This document shows positions 33,415 through 42,782 of a stretch of 53,688 nt of DNA, in pieces. The first letter of the stretch is position 1; the number at the start of each line of letters is the position of its first letter. Source of the stretch: Nocardia amamiensis NBRC 102102. GTDB taxonomy: Bacteria > Actinomycetota > Actinomycetes > Mycobacteriales > Mycobacteriaceae. Location: assembly GCF_001612745.1 (NCBI RefSeq), contig NZ_BDBA01000015.1, forward strand, positions 1 through 53,688. The letters run 5' to 3'. The notes below the pieces were generated by a model that ran no database searches, was not told where the DNA came from, and saw nothing but the letters and a program-made list of their open reading frames with translations. The position numbers and the translations under genes were made by a program.

Positions 33415-35295
33415 ATGGCCGAGATCCGACTGCGGGTGGGGGCCGGGATCGTCTCGGCTGGACTGGCGCTGGGTGTCGCCGAACTGCTCGCGGCCTTCGC
33501 CGGATCCGGGAGCGCGCCGCTCAATGCCCTCGGCTCTGCGGTGGTCGACCACACGCCCGACGGTCTGCGTGAATGGGCCATCACTACGTTCGGCACAAAC
33601 GACAAAGCCGTGCTGTATCTGATCATGGGCGTCTTCGCGCTGGTCGTCGCAGGGCTGGCGGGAGCGGTCGAGCGCGGCACACGCACCGCGGGATCGTGGT
33701 TGTTCGTCGCCTTCGCAGTGATCGCCGCGGGCGCAGCCATGGCGCGAACTGGAGTCGGTGGTGCACTGCCGACTGTCATCGGCGTCGCCGTCGGCATCTA
33801 CACGCTGCGCGTGCTGACCCGCAGGATCGACCGAACGGCCGAGCGACCATCCGCCAACTCGGCACACTCCGCAACGCAGACCGCGCCAGCGACGGACGGT
33901 ACCGCTGGCGGTCGCGAGGACGCGGATGCCGCTGAAGCCAGGCGCGGTGAAGCCGTACCAGCAGCGGACGCGACAGACACTGCCACACTTGGGGATCGCG
34001 GTGAAGCCGTAGATGCAGCCAGAGCCACGCACGACGTACCGGCAGCGGGCGCGACAGACACGGCCACGCCTGAGGATCGCGGTGCAGGTGATGTCGGTGC
34101 AGCCGGAGCCACCGTCGGATTCGCACAGGTACCGGATGTGGCGAGGGCCCCGGCGACCGCAGGGCAGTTCGCTGTTCGGCACGAAGTCAGCCAGGAAAGA
34201 GCCGAAGCGCGCACCGAGGAACGCCGTCCCGAGCGGCGACAGGTCTTGCAAGGGCTGCTGGTAGCCGGTGGGTTGGCCGTGGTCACGGGCGTCGGCGGGC
34301 GGCTGCTGGGTCTGCGGCGGCGGGACGTGTCAGGCGAGCGAGCGGCGGTGCAGCTGCCGGAGCCGACCGCACCCGCCGCGCCCGTGCCGCCCGGAGCAGA
34401 TCTGCGGATACCCGGACTGACGCCGTACGTGACCTCGAACGACGACTTCTACCGGATCGACACCGCGTTGATCGTGCCGCAAGTGTCCAAAGACGATTGG
34501 TCGCTGCGCATCCACGGCATGGTCGATCGCGAAATCCGGCTCAGCTGGGCGGATTTGGCGCATCGGCCGGTGGAGGAACGCATGATCACCCTGGCCTGCG
34601 TGTCGAATCCGGTCGGCGGCGACCTCATCGGCAACGCGCGCTGGCTCGGCTACCGCCTGGACCAGTTGCTCGCCGAGGCGGGCCCGCACCCGGATGCCGA
34701 CATGGTGCTTTCGCACAGCACCGATGGTTGGAACGCAGGCACCCCGCTCACGGTGCTCACCGATGGACGCGACGCCCTGCTGGCGGTCGGCATGAACGGC
34801 GAACCCCTTCCCGTACAACATGGTTACCCGGCCCGGCTGGTCGTGCCGGGCCTCTACGGCTACGTCTCAGCCACCAAATGGGTGACCGAACTCGAAGTCA
34901 CCCGTTTCGACCGAGCCACCGCCTACTGGACCCGTCGCGGCTGGTCGGCGCTGGGCCCGATCAAAACCGGCACCCGCATCGACACCCCCCGCGGCCGCAA
35001 GCGCCTCGCGCCGGGTCGCATTCCCATCGCAGGCGTCGCATGGGCACAACATCGCGGCATCCGCGCCGTGGAGGTCCAAATAGACGACGGCCCATGGCAA
35101 CAGGCCCGCCTGTCCGACGAACAATCCATCGACACATGGCGCCAGTGGGTCCTCGACTGGGACGCCACCACGGGTCCACACACCATCCGCGCCCGCACCA
35201 CCGACGGCACCGACGAAACCCAGACCGCCGAACGCCGCGACGTGATCCCCGACGGAGCCACCGGCTACCCTGCGGTCACGGTCCAGGTCGGCTGA
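33415..35295 (+). CDS. Membrane-anchored sulfite-oxidase-fold molybdopterin oxidoreductase
   Basis: 626 aa. Residues ~1-135 hold four hydrophobic helices. Residues ~140-270 are a disordered Ala/Asp/Thr-rich linker with a repeated ATDTAT-x2-DRG-like unit. A further hydrophobic helix after RRQVLQGLL lies near 285. Residues ~325-626 form the oxidoreductase domain of the sulfite oxidase family (SLRIHGMVDREIRLSWADL, MITLACVSNPVGG with the expected Mo-cofactor Cys, NAGTPLTVLTDGRDALLAVGMNGEPL, then the dimerisation fold with IAGVAWAQHRGI). The catalytic domain would face outside. No heme domain. Like M. tuberculosis Rv0218. Substrate unknown. Confidence 0.85.
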   Translation: MAEIRLRVGAGIVSAGLALGVAELLAAFAGSGSAPLNALGSAVVDHTPDGLREWAITTFGTNDKAVLYLIMGVFALVVAGLAGAVERGTRTAGSWLFVAFAVIAAGAAMARTGVGGALPTVIGVAVGIYTLRVLTRRIDRTAERPSANSAHSATQTAPATDGTAGGREDADAAEARRGEAVPAADATDTATLGDRGEAVDAARATHDVPAAGATDTATPEDRGAGDVGAAGATVGFAQVPDVARAPATAGQFAVRHEVSQERAEARTEERRPERRQVLQGLLVAGGLAVVTGVGGRLLGLRRRDVSGERAAVQLPEPTAPAAPVPPGADLRIPGLTPYVTSNDDFYRIDTALIVPQVSKDDWSLRIHGMVDREIRLSWADLAHRPVEERMITLACVSNPVGGDLIGNARWLGYRLDQLLAEAGPHPDADMVLSHSTDGWNAGTPLTVLTDGRDALLAVGMNGEPLPVQHGYPARLVVPGLYGYVSATKWVTELEVTRFDRATAYWTRRGWSALGPIKTGTRIDTPRGRKRLAPGRIPIAGVAWAQHRGIRAVEVQIDDGPWQQARLSDEQSIDTWRQWVLDWDATTGPHTIRARTTDGTDETQTAERRDVIPDGATGYPAVTVQVG

Positions 35296-35494
35296 GCCGG
35301 GCCGGGACGCCCTATGGCTGTTACCCGCTTCGCCCACGCGTGCTGACTCGCGCACCGACAGGTTCGAGAACGGCCGCTCGGCGCTATGCGCAGTACGCGA
35401 CTCCCCGGCTCAACTGACCTGCGATTGTCCGATCGTGGCTGCGCAGCGCCGAATAGCATCGGGCGGCCTACCCTCGCCGAACCAAGGAGCGCAA

Positions 35495-36121
35495 ATGTCC
35501 GCCGTCATCGATTGGGCGCGCGTGGAGAACCTCCAACCGGAGCCGATCACCGTGGAAATCTGGAAACAGCTCCCAGAGGACTTCTGCCGTCTTGTCGAGG
35601 TCGTGAACGGCGAGGCTGTTCGCGCCGAGTCACCAGCGCGAGGACATCAGAAGGCGGTGCGCAGGCTCGCCGACCTCATCGAGACAGCCGCCATAGCCCA
35701 CCATGACAGCTACCGCTATGACCGTTTCGATGTCTGCACGGACTTCGACGTCATCCTCTGGGAGATGCCCAGGGCCACCATCCGCCGACCCGATATCGCG
35801 TTGTTCGCCTGTGCGCCAGCGGATCTGCGACCGCTGCCTGCATCGATGGTGCGACTTGTCATCGAAGTCGTCGCCCCGGGCACCGAGAGGGTCGACCTCG
35901 TGGCGAAGAAGGCGGAATACGCGCTGGCTGGGATTCCGTGGTACTGGATCGTCTGGATAGCCGACAACCGAGTTGCCTCCATCGAGGTGCACGTTCTCGA
36001 CCACGCGCTCGGCTACTACCGATTGCACGACCGGCTGGAACCATTCGGCAACCAGACTGTCATCGAGGTGCCGATCCGCGTCGGGATCGACTGGGACAGG
36101 CTGAGCGGACTAGTGCGCTGA
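35495..36121 (+). CDS. Uma2 family (DUF820) PD-(D/E)xK nuclease-like protein
   Basis: 208 aa; AAGGAG precedes the ATG. Uma2 core: EVVNGEAVRAESPARGHQKAV near residue 40, RRPDIALF (catalytic Asp) near 95, LVIEVVAPGTERVDLVAKKAEYALAGIPWYWIV with E-V-x-Pro and the K-x2-EYA-x-GI-x-WYW stretch. The residues of the restriction-endonuclease fold appear intact. These genes are abundant as singletons in actinomycetes and cyanobacteria; the biological role is unknown. Confidence 0.88.
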   Translation: MSAVIDWARVENLQPEPITVEIWKQLPEDFCRLVEVVNGEAVRAESPARGHQKAVRRLADLIETAAIAHHDSYRYDRFDVCTDFDVILWEMPRATIRRPDIALFACAPADLRPLPASMVRLVIEVVAPGTERVDLVAKKAEYALAGIPWYWIVWIADNRVASIEVHVLDHALGYYRLHDRLEPFGNQTVIEVPIRVGIDWDRLSGLVR

Positions 36122-36170
36122 AGCAACTCCCTGCCCCGCGGCAGATGTCCAGCGGGGCAGGGAGGTCGAA

Positions 36171-37652
36171 TCAGCCAGCCAGGGAATCGGCTTTGGCTAG
36201 GTCTGTCTGCTGGCTTGCTGGGGCGGACTTGGCGTGGCGGATGAACAGTGCTGAGGCCAAGACGCCGATCAGCAGGATGCCCGCGGGGAGCAAGGTGGAC
36301 TGGCTCAGTGCGGTGCTGAAGGCGTCCTTGACGAACTCCGGGATCGGGCCCTGGCCCGCGCCGCCCTCGGCGACCTGACCGCCGCCCAGGCCGTTCGCCG
36401 TCATCCTGGCCGCGATGAGAGCGCTGATCGCCGCGCTGCCGAGCACCGAACCCACCTGGCGGGTGGTGTTGTATACGCCGGCGCCGGCTCCGGCTTGATG
36501 CACCGGCAGGTTGTGGGTTGCGGTGGCCGCCAGTGGAGCCCAGATGCAGGCGTTGGCGCAACCACCCAGGCCCGCGGCGACCATGTACCAGAACAGCGAC
36601 GAGTCGGGCTCCATCAGCGCCGAGAACCAGAACACCGATACCGCGAACAGGCCGAAGCCGACTGTGGGCACCGTCCTCGGGTGCAATTTGTCGGCGAACT
36701 TGCCGATCAGCGGAGACGCGACGCCGGTCACGATCGCCATGGGCGCGAAGACCAGCGCGGATTTGGTCGGCGACAACTCGCGCACCGCTTGCAGATAGAA
36801 GTAACACGGCACCATCAGCGAGGTCACCGCCGCGCCCATCGCGGCGATGGCGACATTGGACATCGCGAAGTTGCGGTCGCGGAACAGGCCCAGCGGCAGC
36901 AGCGGCTCGCCGGTGTTGCGCGCCTGATTGATCACGAAAGCCGCGAGCACCAGCAGGCCGGCGCCGATCATCAGCCAGATCCGCGGCGACCAGTCGTAGC
37001 TGTTGCCCTCCTGGATGCCGAACACCAGCAGGAGCATGCCGACGCCGCTGAGCAGGACGCCGGGAATGTCGAACTTGTGCTCATGCGTCGGCAGCGCGGG
37101 CACCAGCCACACCGCCAGCGCGAAGGCGACCACACCGACCGGGACGTTCACGATGAAGATCCACTCCCAGCCGAGGCCGTCCACCAGCACGCCGCCGAGG
37201 ATCGGGCCGACCAGCGTGGCCAGTCCCGCGACGCCGCCCCACAGGCCCATGGCCGCGCCGCGCCGGTCCGGCGGGAATGTCCTGGTGATCACGGCCATGG
37301 TCTGCGGCGTCATCATCGCGGCGCCGACGCCCTGCGCGGCGCGGGCCGCGATCAGCATCCCGACGCTGCCGGACAGCCCGCACCACAGCGACGCGGCGGT
37401 GAACACCGCGAGACCGATCAGATAGATGTTCTTGGGGCCGAAGCGATCACCCAGCCTGCCGGTGACCAGCAGCGGCACCGCGTAGGTGAGCAGGTAGGCG
37501 CTGGTCACCCAGATCACCTGGGAGATGTTGGCGTTCAGGTCGGTCATGATCGCGGGATTGGCGACCGCGACGATCGTCATGTCCAGCAGGATCATGAAGA
37601 AGCCGACGACAAGCGCCACCAGCGCCAGCCACGGATTGCGTTGGGTGGACAT
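36171..37652 (-). CDS. MFS drug/proton antiporter, DHA2 (EmrB/QacA) family
   Basis: 493 aa, about 14 transmembrane helices. Family motifs include LDMTIVAVANPAIMTDL in TM1, LVTGRLGDRFGPKN (motif A), RAAQGVGAAMMTPQTMAVI (motif B) and the antiporter motif C-like LVGPILGGVLVDGLGWEWIFIVNVPVG. Predicted to export hydrophobic drugs or metabolites using the proton gradient. It is 11 bp downstream of the PadR regulator and almost certainly in the same operon. Confidence 0.92.
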   Translation of the reverse strand: MSTQRNPWLALVALVVGFFMILLDMTIVAVANPAIMTDLNANISQVIWVTSAYLLTYAVPLLVTGRLGDRFGPKNIYLIGLAVFTAASLWCGLSGSVGMLIAARAAQGVGAAMMTPQTMAVITRTFPPDRRGAAMGLWGGVAGLATLVGPILGGVLVDGLGWEWIFIVNVPVGVVAFALAVWLVPALPTHEHKFDIPGVLLSGVGMLLLVFGIQEGNSYDWSPRIWLMIGAGLLVLAAFVINQARNTGEPLLPLGLFRDRNFAMSNVAIAAMGAAVTSLMVPCYFYLQAVRELSPTKSALVFAPMAIVTGVASPLIGKFADKLHPRTVPTVGFGLFAVSVFWFSALMEPDSSLFWYMVAAGLGGCANACIWAPLAATATHNLPVHQAGAGAGVYNTTRQVGSVLGSAAISALIAARMTANGLGGGQVAEGGAGQGPIPEFVKDAFSTALSQSTLLPAGILLIGVLASALFIRHAKSAPASQQTDLAKADSLAG

Positions 37653-37663
37653 GTATTTCGTTC

Positions 37664-38356
37664 CTAACTCGGATTCTCCGAAAGACTCGGGGCAGAGTTC
37701 GCCACGGCAGTGCCCGGCAGCGGCGGCAGTGCGGCAGCGGCGGCCGGCGCGCTGGGTTCGGATCGCGCACCGGTCGCGGGATCGACGTCATCCCATTCGA
37801 GTGCGCCGCTGTCCAATTCGGCGACGAGCTCTTCGACCCAGGCCGCTTCCGCGGCGAGTGCGGCCCGCCCGAATGGCAGGGCGATCCAGTAGCGGCGAGG
37901 GACGTTGCGCTCTTCGGCCCAGGCGATCAGCAGGTCGGCGTCGGCCAGTTCGGTTTCCAGCTCACCGATCCGTTCGCGCAGCAGAGCGAGCGCGTCTGAC
38001 TTGGGCAGATTGTGCAGCTCTCCCAGGGCCACGGGGAAGACCGGATACTCCGGGACGGGTCGCCGCACGATCTCGGCGATCCGGTTGCGCAGCGCGTCCC
38101 TGCCGCGCGCGGTGATCCGGTAGGTGGTGCGCTCGGGCCGGTTGCCCGCCCGCTCGACACCCTCGGCGCGGACCAATTCCTGGTCGGCCAGCCGGGACAC
38201 GGTGTGGTACAGCGAGCCCGGGCGCACTTTGACCAGCTTGTCTTCCCGCCTGGAGATGAGCGTCTGATACATCTCGTACGGATGCATGGGCCGCTCCTCG
38301 AGCAGCGCGAGCACGGCGATCGCCAACGGTGTCACCGGTGGATGCGCCTGCCCCAT
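37664..38356 (-). CDS. PadR family regulator of the downstream efflux pump
   Basis: 230 aa. N-terminal PadR winged helix (PLAIAVLALLEERPMHPYEMYQTL ... VRPGSLYHTVSRLADQELV) followed by a helical dimerisation segment with ELETELADADLL. The last ~45 residues are Ala/Pro/Ser-rich and probably disordered, longer than usual. Typical arrangement of a ligand-responsive repressor controlling the following MFS pump. A perfect inverted repeat 86 bp upstream is the probable operator. Confidence 0.9.
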   Translation of the reverse strand: MGQAHPPVTPLAIAVLALLEERPMHPYEMYQTLISRREDKLVKVRPGSLYHTVSRLADQELVRAEGVERAGNRPERTTYRITARGRDALRNRIAEIVRRPVPEYPVFPVALGELHNLPKSDALALLRERIGELETELADADLLIAWAEERNVPRRYWIALPFGRAALAAEAAWVEELVAELDSGALEWDDVDPATGARSEPSAPAAAAALPPLPGTAVANSAPSLSENPS

Positions 38357-38441
38357 GCTTCGTTACCTTCCTGGTCGTCTCGACCTCAGCCGAGCCCGCG
38401 TCTCGCACGCTAGGCCCGCGAACCGACATACTCCACACTAA

Positions 38442-38459
38442 ATATTCCACATGGAATAT
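38442..38459. promoter_or_regulatory. Probable PadR operator
   Basis: ATATTCCA-CA-TGGAATAT, a perfect inverted repeat with 8-bp arms and a 2-bp spacer, AT-rich in a GC-rich background, upstream of the regulator-pump operon. Confidence 0.7.
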
Positions 38460-38460
38460 A

Positions 38461-38732
38461 CGGCGCGGAGCAGTCGATCAACAAGGCCGAGCAGCGAGTG
38501 ATCGGCCACACATTTCCGGCCCAACACGACGAGAGGCCACCGAGAACGAGTTCTCGATGGCCTCTCGATTCAGCTCCCGTCGACGCGGCCGACATCGTTG
38601 GCGACCTCTCCAGCACCGTTGCTGGATGCGGGACTGTGGTGTGGCTTTGCACGCTTCCCGGCGGCCCAGTGGAAGGGCCTGACAAGAAGCCTAGGTTGAG
38701 GATCCTTACTGCGGCAGTGTCGGACGCGACAT
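38461..38732. other. Intergenic region with a strong hairpin
   Basis: No gene recognised. 38530-38567 is a long near-perfect hairpin (10-bp outer stem, 7-bp inner stem, single opposed mismatch). It would end minus-strand transcripts arriving from the binding-protein gene at 38924. Confidence 0.6.
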
Positions 38733-38864
38733 CTATCGTGCGATATCCGACATCATCTGTGCACCCTCGTTGAGACGAGTTCGCGGCATCCCGAATGCAT
38801 AGCGACCAATCCAGAGCGCCACCAACGCGGGCAACGCCGAATACACCAGAGAAGGGCAGATCAA
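38733..38864 (-). pseudogene. Small membrane-segment ORF, probable gene remnant
   Basis: Minus-strand frame from TTG 38864 to TAG 38733: LVYSALPALVALWIGRYAFG as one hydrophobic helix, then MPRTRLNEGAQMMSDIAR. It reads like a natural C-terminus of a membrane protein, with no good start signal, and sits 59 bp downstream of the binding-protein gene. Either a decayed 3' fragment or a 43-aa membrane peptide. Confidence 0.35.
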
Positions 38865-38923
38865 GCCTGGTCAAGAGCCCGGAGCGGAACGTGTGCGCGC
38901 AACACGCGGTACCGGGACGCCGC

Positions 38924-39817
38924 CTACAGAGCGTGCTCGTCCAACCAGCGGCGAGCCACCTCGCCCGGAGCGACGCCCTCATCCCGGACCCGCCGGATCA
39001 TGGTGGCCAGTTCGTCGGTGGTCAGTTCACCCGCGACGTAGTTCAGCTTCTTGATCTGCCGCTGGTCGAGCAGACCCTTGCGAAACAGCGGCAGCACGTT
39101 CTCGGCGCGCACGGCGTAGTCCTCGTCGGACAGCACGGTCAGCCCATCGGTCGCGCCCGGTGCGAGTTCGGGCGGGCCGGTCAGCAGACCGGCATCGATC
39201 TGCCCATCCAGCAATGCTTTTCGCAGCGCGGCCGGATCGGAGAAGGCCACGGTGGAGGCGAAGTCGCACGCGGTGATCCGATCGAGCGCAGCCGGACGCG
39301 GCAGCAGGCCCGGCGCGGACGCCACCCCGACGGTCAGTCGCCCGCAACGGGGCGTGAGATCGCCTACGGACTTCAGCTTGTCGCGCGCCGCCGCCTCTGC
39401 GGTAACCACCACCCGCGGCCGCAGATCGGTGCCGTCGGCGATGTCGGACACCACCAGCCCCTCGGGCAGCGCGGCGCTCAACGCGTCCGCCACATTCTTC
39501 GGCGGGCGAGCGGTGGCGTGCTCGTCGAGATGCGCCAGCAGCGCGCCGGTGTGCTCACCGACCACTTGGACCCGATCGGCGTCGAGCGCGGCCAGGTAGT
39601 CGGCGCGATCACCCAGACGAGTCGCGACCGCGGTACGTACACCGGTACGCGCCAGCGCGCCCGCATAAATTTCCGCGAGCACCACCGACTCGGCCGAATC
39701 GCCCGCCCCGACGGTGATCGACGGCCCGGATTGGTCGTTCCCGCAGGACACGACCAGTGCGACGGACGCGAGGACCAGGAATCCAGCCAGCATCCGCTGT
39801 GACGCGGCCAACACCAT
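38924..39817 (-). CDS. Second osmoprotectant-type substrate-binding lipoprotein
   Basis: 297 aa from ATG 39817 (39793 possible). Lipoprotein signal with lipobox LVVSC (Cys25). The mature protein has the OpuAC/ProX fold: ITVGAGDSAESVVLAEIYAGALARTG, a hinge near VGDLTPRCGRLTVG and YVAGELTTDELATMIRRV at the end. It is divergent from the ProX-ProV-ProW-ProZ operon 135 bp away and only distantly similar to that ProX, so it may supply an alternative ligand to the same permease or act as a sensor. Confidence 0.85.
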   Translation of the reverse strand: MVLAASQRMLAGFLVLASVALVVSCGNDQSGPSITVGAGDSAESVVLAEIYAGALARTGVRTAVATRLGDRADYLAALDADRVQVVGEHTGALLAHLDEHATARPPKNVADALSAALPEGLVVSDIADGTDLRPRVVVTAEAAARDKLKSVGDLTPRCGRLTVGVASAPGLLPRPAALDRITACDFASTVAFSDPAALRKALLDGQIDAGLLTGPPELAPGATDGLTVLSDEDYAVRAENVLPLFRKGLLDQRQIKKLNYVAGELTTDELATMIRRVRDEGVAPGEVARRWLDEHAL

Positions 39818-39952
39818 CCGGCGACACCAACTCTCCGACAATTCGACGCAGGCTACGGAAAAACCTGGAAGCGGGCAGTATGGACAACCAGAATGTACCG
39901 GCGGCCGCTCGGCACCGAGAGCGCGCACCGCCGTCATGTCGGAAGGACTCCC

Positions 39953-40945
39953 GTGAAAACCACCCGCACCCTCGATGCCGCCGGGCAGCAGCGCCGCGCG
40001 CTGCGCGTCGCGCTGCGTGCCACTCGCGTCCTCGCCGCCGCCGCGGCCCTCGCCGCCGCGATGGTGCTGTCGGCGTGTGGCAATTCCGATCCGCTCGCCG
40101 CCAGCGGCAGCTGTTCGGGGGACGGTCTGATCGTGGGCTCGGCCAACTTCCCGGAGTCCGAAACCGTCGCAAACGTGTACGCGGAGGTGTTGCGGGTCAA
40201 CGGCTTTGCCGTCGACACCAAGCTCAACATCGGCAGTCGCGAAGCCTATATCCCAGCGGTACGCCAGTGCGCCATTTCGGTGATTCCCGAGTACACCGGC
40301 AATCTGCTGCAATACCTGGACAAGAACGCCACCGCCACCAGCGCCGCCGACATCGACAACGCGCTCGGCGCGGCGCTCGGCTCCGGCCTGGCCATCGGCA
40401 CGCCGGCGCCCGGCGAGGATTCCGACGCCGTCGTGGTCACCCGCGCCACGGCCGAACGCTGGAACCTGCGCACCATCGGTGATCTGGCCGCGCACTCGGC
40501 CGAGGTGAAGTTCGGCGCGCCCGCCGAATTCCAGGAGCGTCCCGGCGGCCTGCCCGGCCTGAAGAAGAACTACAACCTCGATATCGCCGCGAACAACTTC
40601 GTGCCGATCGCCGACGGGGGCGGCCCGGCCACGGTGCGCGCGCTGGTCGAGGGGCAGGTGACCGCGGCCAACATCTTCACCACCTCGCCCGCCATCGCAC
40701 AACACAACCTCGTGGTGCTGGAAGACCCGAAGCACAACTTCCCCGCGCAGAACGTCGTCCCGCTGTTCAACGCGGCGAAGAAGTCGGACAAGGCGCTGGC
40801 CGCGCTGAACGCGGCGTCGGCGAAGCTCACCACCGCGGAGCTGCTCCAGCTGAACGAGGCTGTCTCCGGTAGCAGCAAGACCGAGCCGAAGGCCGCCGCC
40901 GCGGCCTGGGTCGCCGCCCATGGGCTGAACAAGCCGGTGGGCTAG
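39953..40945 (+). CDS. proX: Glycine betaine/choline-type ABC transporter substrate-binding lipoprotein
   Basis: 330 aa; GTG start after GGAAGGA. Lipoprotein signal with lipobox MVLSAC. OpuAC/ProX domain: LIVGSANFPESETVANVYAEVLRVNGF, ISVIPEYTGNLLQYLD, TIGDLAAHSAEVKFGAP and VVPLFNAAKKS. Captures quaternary amine osmoprotectants outside the membrane and delivers them to the permeases encoded downstream. First gene of a four-gene operon. Confidence 0.9.
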   Translation: MKTTRTLDAAGQQRRALRVALRATRVLAAAAALAAAMVLSACGNSDPLAASGSCSGDGLIVGSANFPESETVANVYAEVLRVNGFAVDTKLNIGSREAYIPAVRQCAISVIPEYTGNLLQYLDKNATATSAADIDNALGAALGSGLAIGTPAPGEDSDAVVVTRATAERWNLRTIGDLAAHSAEVKFGAPAEFQERPGGLPGLKKNYNLDIAANNFVPIADGGGPATVRALVEGQVTAANIFTTSPAIAQHNLVVLEDPKHNFPAQNVVPLFNAAKKSDKALAALNAASAKLTTAELLQLNEAVSGSSKTEPKAAAAAWVAAHGLNKPVG

Positions 40946-40959
40946 GGAGGGAACACCTG

Positions 40960-42108
40960 TTGTCCGATATCGAGTTCTCCGGTGTCAGCAAGACCTATCC
41001 GGACGGCACACACGCGGTCGCCGACCTCGACCTGCGCATCGAATCCGGTTCGTTCACCGTGTTCGTCGGTCCTTCCGGCTGCGGCAAGACCACTTCGATG
41101 CGGATGATCAATCGCATGATCGTGCCCAGTTCCGGCACGATCAGCATTGCCGGGCAGGATATTTCGGCGGTCGACCCGGTGCATCTTCGCCTCGGCATCG
41201 GGTACGTCATCCAGAGCGGTGGCCTGCTGCCGCACCGGACGGTCATCGACAACGTGGCGACGGTCCCGGTACTGCGCGGCGACTCGCGCCGGGCCGCCCG
41301 CAGCGCTGCGCTCGAAGTGCTGGACCGGGTCGGCCTGGACCGGTCGCTGGCCGGTCGCTACCCGGCGCAGCTGTCCGGTGGGCAGCAGCAGCGCGTCGGC
41401 GTGGCCCGCGCGCTGGCCGCGGACCCGCCGATTCTGCTGATGGACGAGCCGTTCAGCGCTGTCGACCCGGTGGTGCGCGCCGAATTGCAGGTCGAAATGC
41501 AACGGCTACAGGCCGAATTGCACAAGACCATCGTGTTCGTCACGCACGACATCGACGAAGCGATCACGCTCGGCGACAAGGTGGCGGTGTTCGGCCGCGG
41601 CGGCGTGCTGCAGCAATACGACCCGCCGCGGCATCTGCTCGCCCAGCCCGCCACCGATTTCGTCGCCGATTTCGTCGGCCGCGACCGCGGCTACCGCGGT
41701 CTGTCCTTCCGCACCGCGAACGACGTACCGCTGCACGAGATCCGGACCGCCGTGGCGGATGAGGTGACCGCGCTGCGGCTGGACGCGGGCGAGTGGGTGC
41801 TGGTGGTCGACGCGGCGGGTAAACCGCTCGGCTGGATGGACGTGACCGGCGTCGAGGGAGTGCGGGCCGGACGCGCGCTGATCGACAGTATGTCGGCGGG
41901 CGGTTCGCTGTTCACCCCGACCGGCGATCTGCGCCAGGCACTGGACGCAGCGATCTCCTCGCCGTCCGGAGTCGGTGTCGCCGTGGACGATTCCGGTGCC
42001 GTGCGCGGCGGCGTGCTGGCCACCGAGGTGCTCGGGCAGTTGGCGGGTCAGCGTGCGCAGGAGGACGCCGAACGCAACCGGCACTTCTTCGAACAGCAGG
42101 TGCCGTAG
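40960..42108 (+). CDS. proV: Osmoprotectant ABC transporter ATPase with CBS-type regulatory tail
   Basis: 382 aa; TTG start eight bases after GGGAGGG. Walker A PSGCGKTT, signature LSGGQQQRVGVARAL and Walker B ILLMDEPF are intact, with the H-loop in FVTHDIDEA. The ~120-residue C-terminal part resembles the tandem CBS region that senses ionic strength in OpuA-type systems, although its sequence is diverged. Energises the ProW/ProZ permeases. Confidence 0.92.
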   Translation: MSDIEFSGVSKTYPDGTHAVADLDLRIESGSFTVFVGPSGCGKTTSMRMINRMIVPSSGTISIAGQDISAVDPVHLRLGIGYVIQSGGLLPHRTVIDNVATVPVLRGDSRRAARSAALEVLDRVGLDRSLAGRYPAQLSGGQQQRVGVARALAADPPILLMDEPFSAVDPVVRAELQVEMQRLQAELHKTIVFVTHDIDEAITLGDKVAVFGRGGVLQQYDPPRHLLAQPATDFVADFVGRDRGYRGLSFRTANDVPLHEIRTAVADEVTALRLDAGEWVLVVDAAGKPLGWMDVTGVEGVRAGRALIDSMSAGGSLFTPTGDLRQALDAAISSPSGVGVAVDDSGAVRGGVLATEVLGQLAGQRAQEDAERNRHFFEQQVP

Positions 42109-42122
42109 GGAGCGCGAGCGAC

Positions 42123-42782
42123 ATGAAATATCTCGTGCAGAACTTCGCGGAGATCATGGGATTCACCGCGACCCATCTCTACCTCGCGCTGGTGCCGCTG
42201 CTGCTGGCGCTGGTGATCGCGGTCCCGGTCGGCGCGCTGGTGCGGCGGGTGTCGTGGCTGCGCCGGGTCACGGTGACCGCCGCGAGCCTGGCCTACACCA
42301 TTCCGTCGCTGGCGTTGTTCGTGATCATTCCTCCGCTGGTGGGGATTTCGGCCATCGATCCGCTGAACGTGATCATCGCGCTCACCGTGTATTCCACGGC
42401 GCTGCTGGTGATCGCGGTTCCCGCGGCCCTGGATTCGGTACCTGCCACCGTGCTCGACGCGGCCGACGCGGTCGGTTACAGCCCGCTGCGCCGCACGCTC
42501 ACCGTGGATATGCCGCTGGCCGTCCCGGTCTTCGTGTCCAGCCTGCGCGTGGTGGTGGTGACCAACATCGCGATGGTGTCGGTCGGCGCGCTGATCGGCG
42601 TCGGCGGGCTCGGCAAGCTGTTCACCCAGGGTTATCAGCGTGACTATCCGGACGAGATCGTCGCGGGCATCATCGTGACACTGGCTCTCGCGCTGGTCGC
42701 CGACCGCGTGGTGTACGCCCTCGGCCGATGGTCGACACCGTGGGTGCGCGCGGACGGCACAGCGAAAGGCGGTGCCGCATGA
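42123..42782 (+). CDS. proW: Osmoprotectant ABC transporter permease
   Basis: 219 aa, about five to six transmembrane helices. YTIPSLALFVIIPPLVG and the EAA-type loop (VLDAADAVGYSPLRRTLTVDMPLAVPVF) that docks to the ATPase, plus GVGGLGKLFTQGY. Small permease of the OpuB/OpuC kind. It overlaps the next permease gene by 4 bp (ATGA). Confidence 0.92.
   Translation: MKYLVQNFAEIMGFTATHLYLALVPLLLALVIAVPVGALVRRVSWLRRVTVTAASLAYTIPSLALFVIIPPLVGISAIDPLNVIIALTVYSTALLVIAVPAALDSVPATVLDAADAVGYSPLRRTLTVDMPLAVPVFVSSLRVVVVTNIAMVSVGALIGVGGLGKLFTQGYQRDYPDEIVAGIIVTLALALVADRVVYALGRWSTPWVRADGTAKGGAA

Noticed and set aside
39818..40921. N-terminal extension of the minus-strand binding protein over the ProX gene
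   Set aside because: The extension is antisense to proX. The lipoprotein signal gives a clear start at 39817 or 39793.
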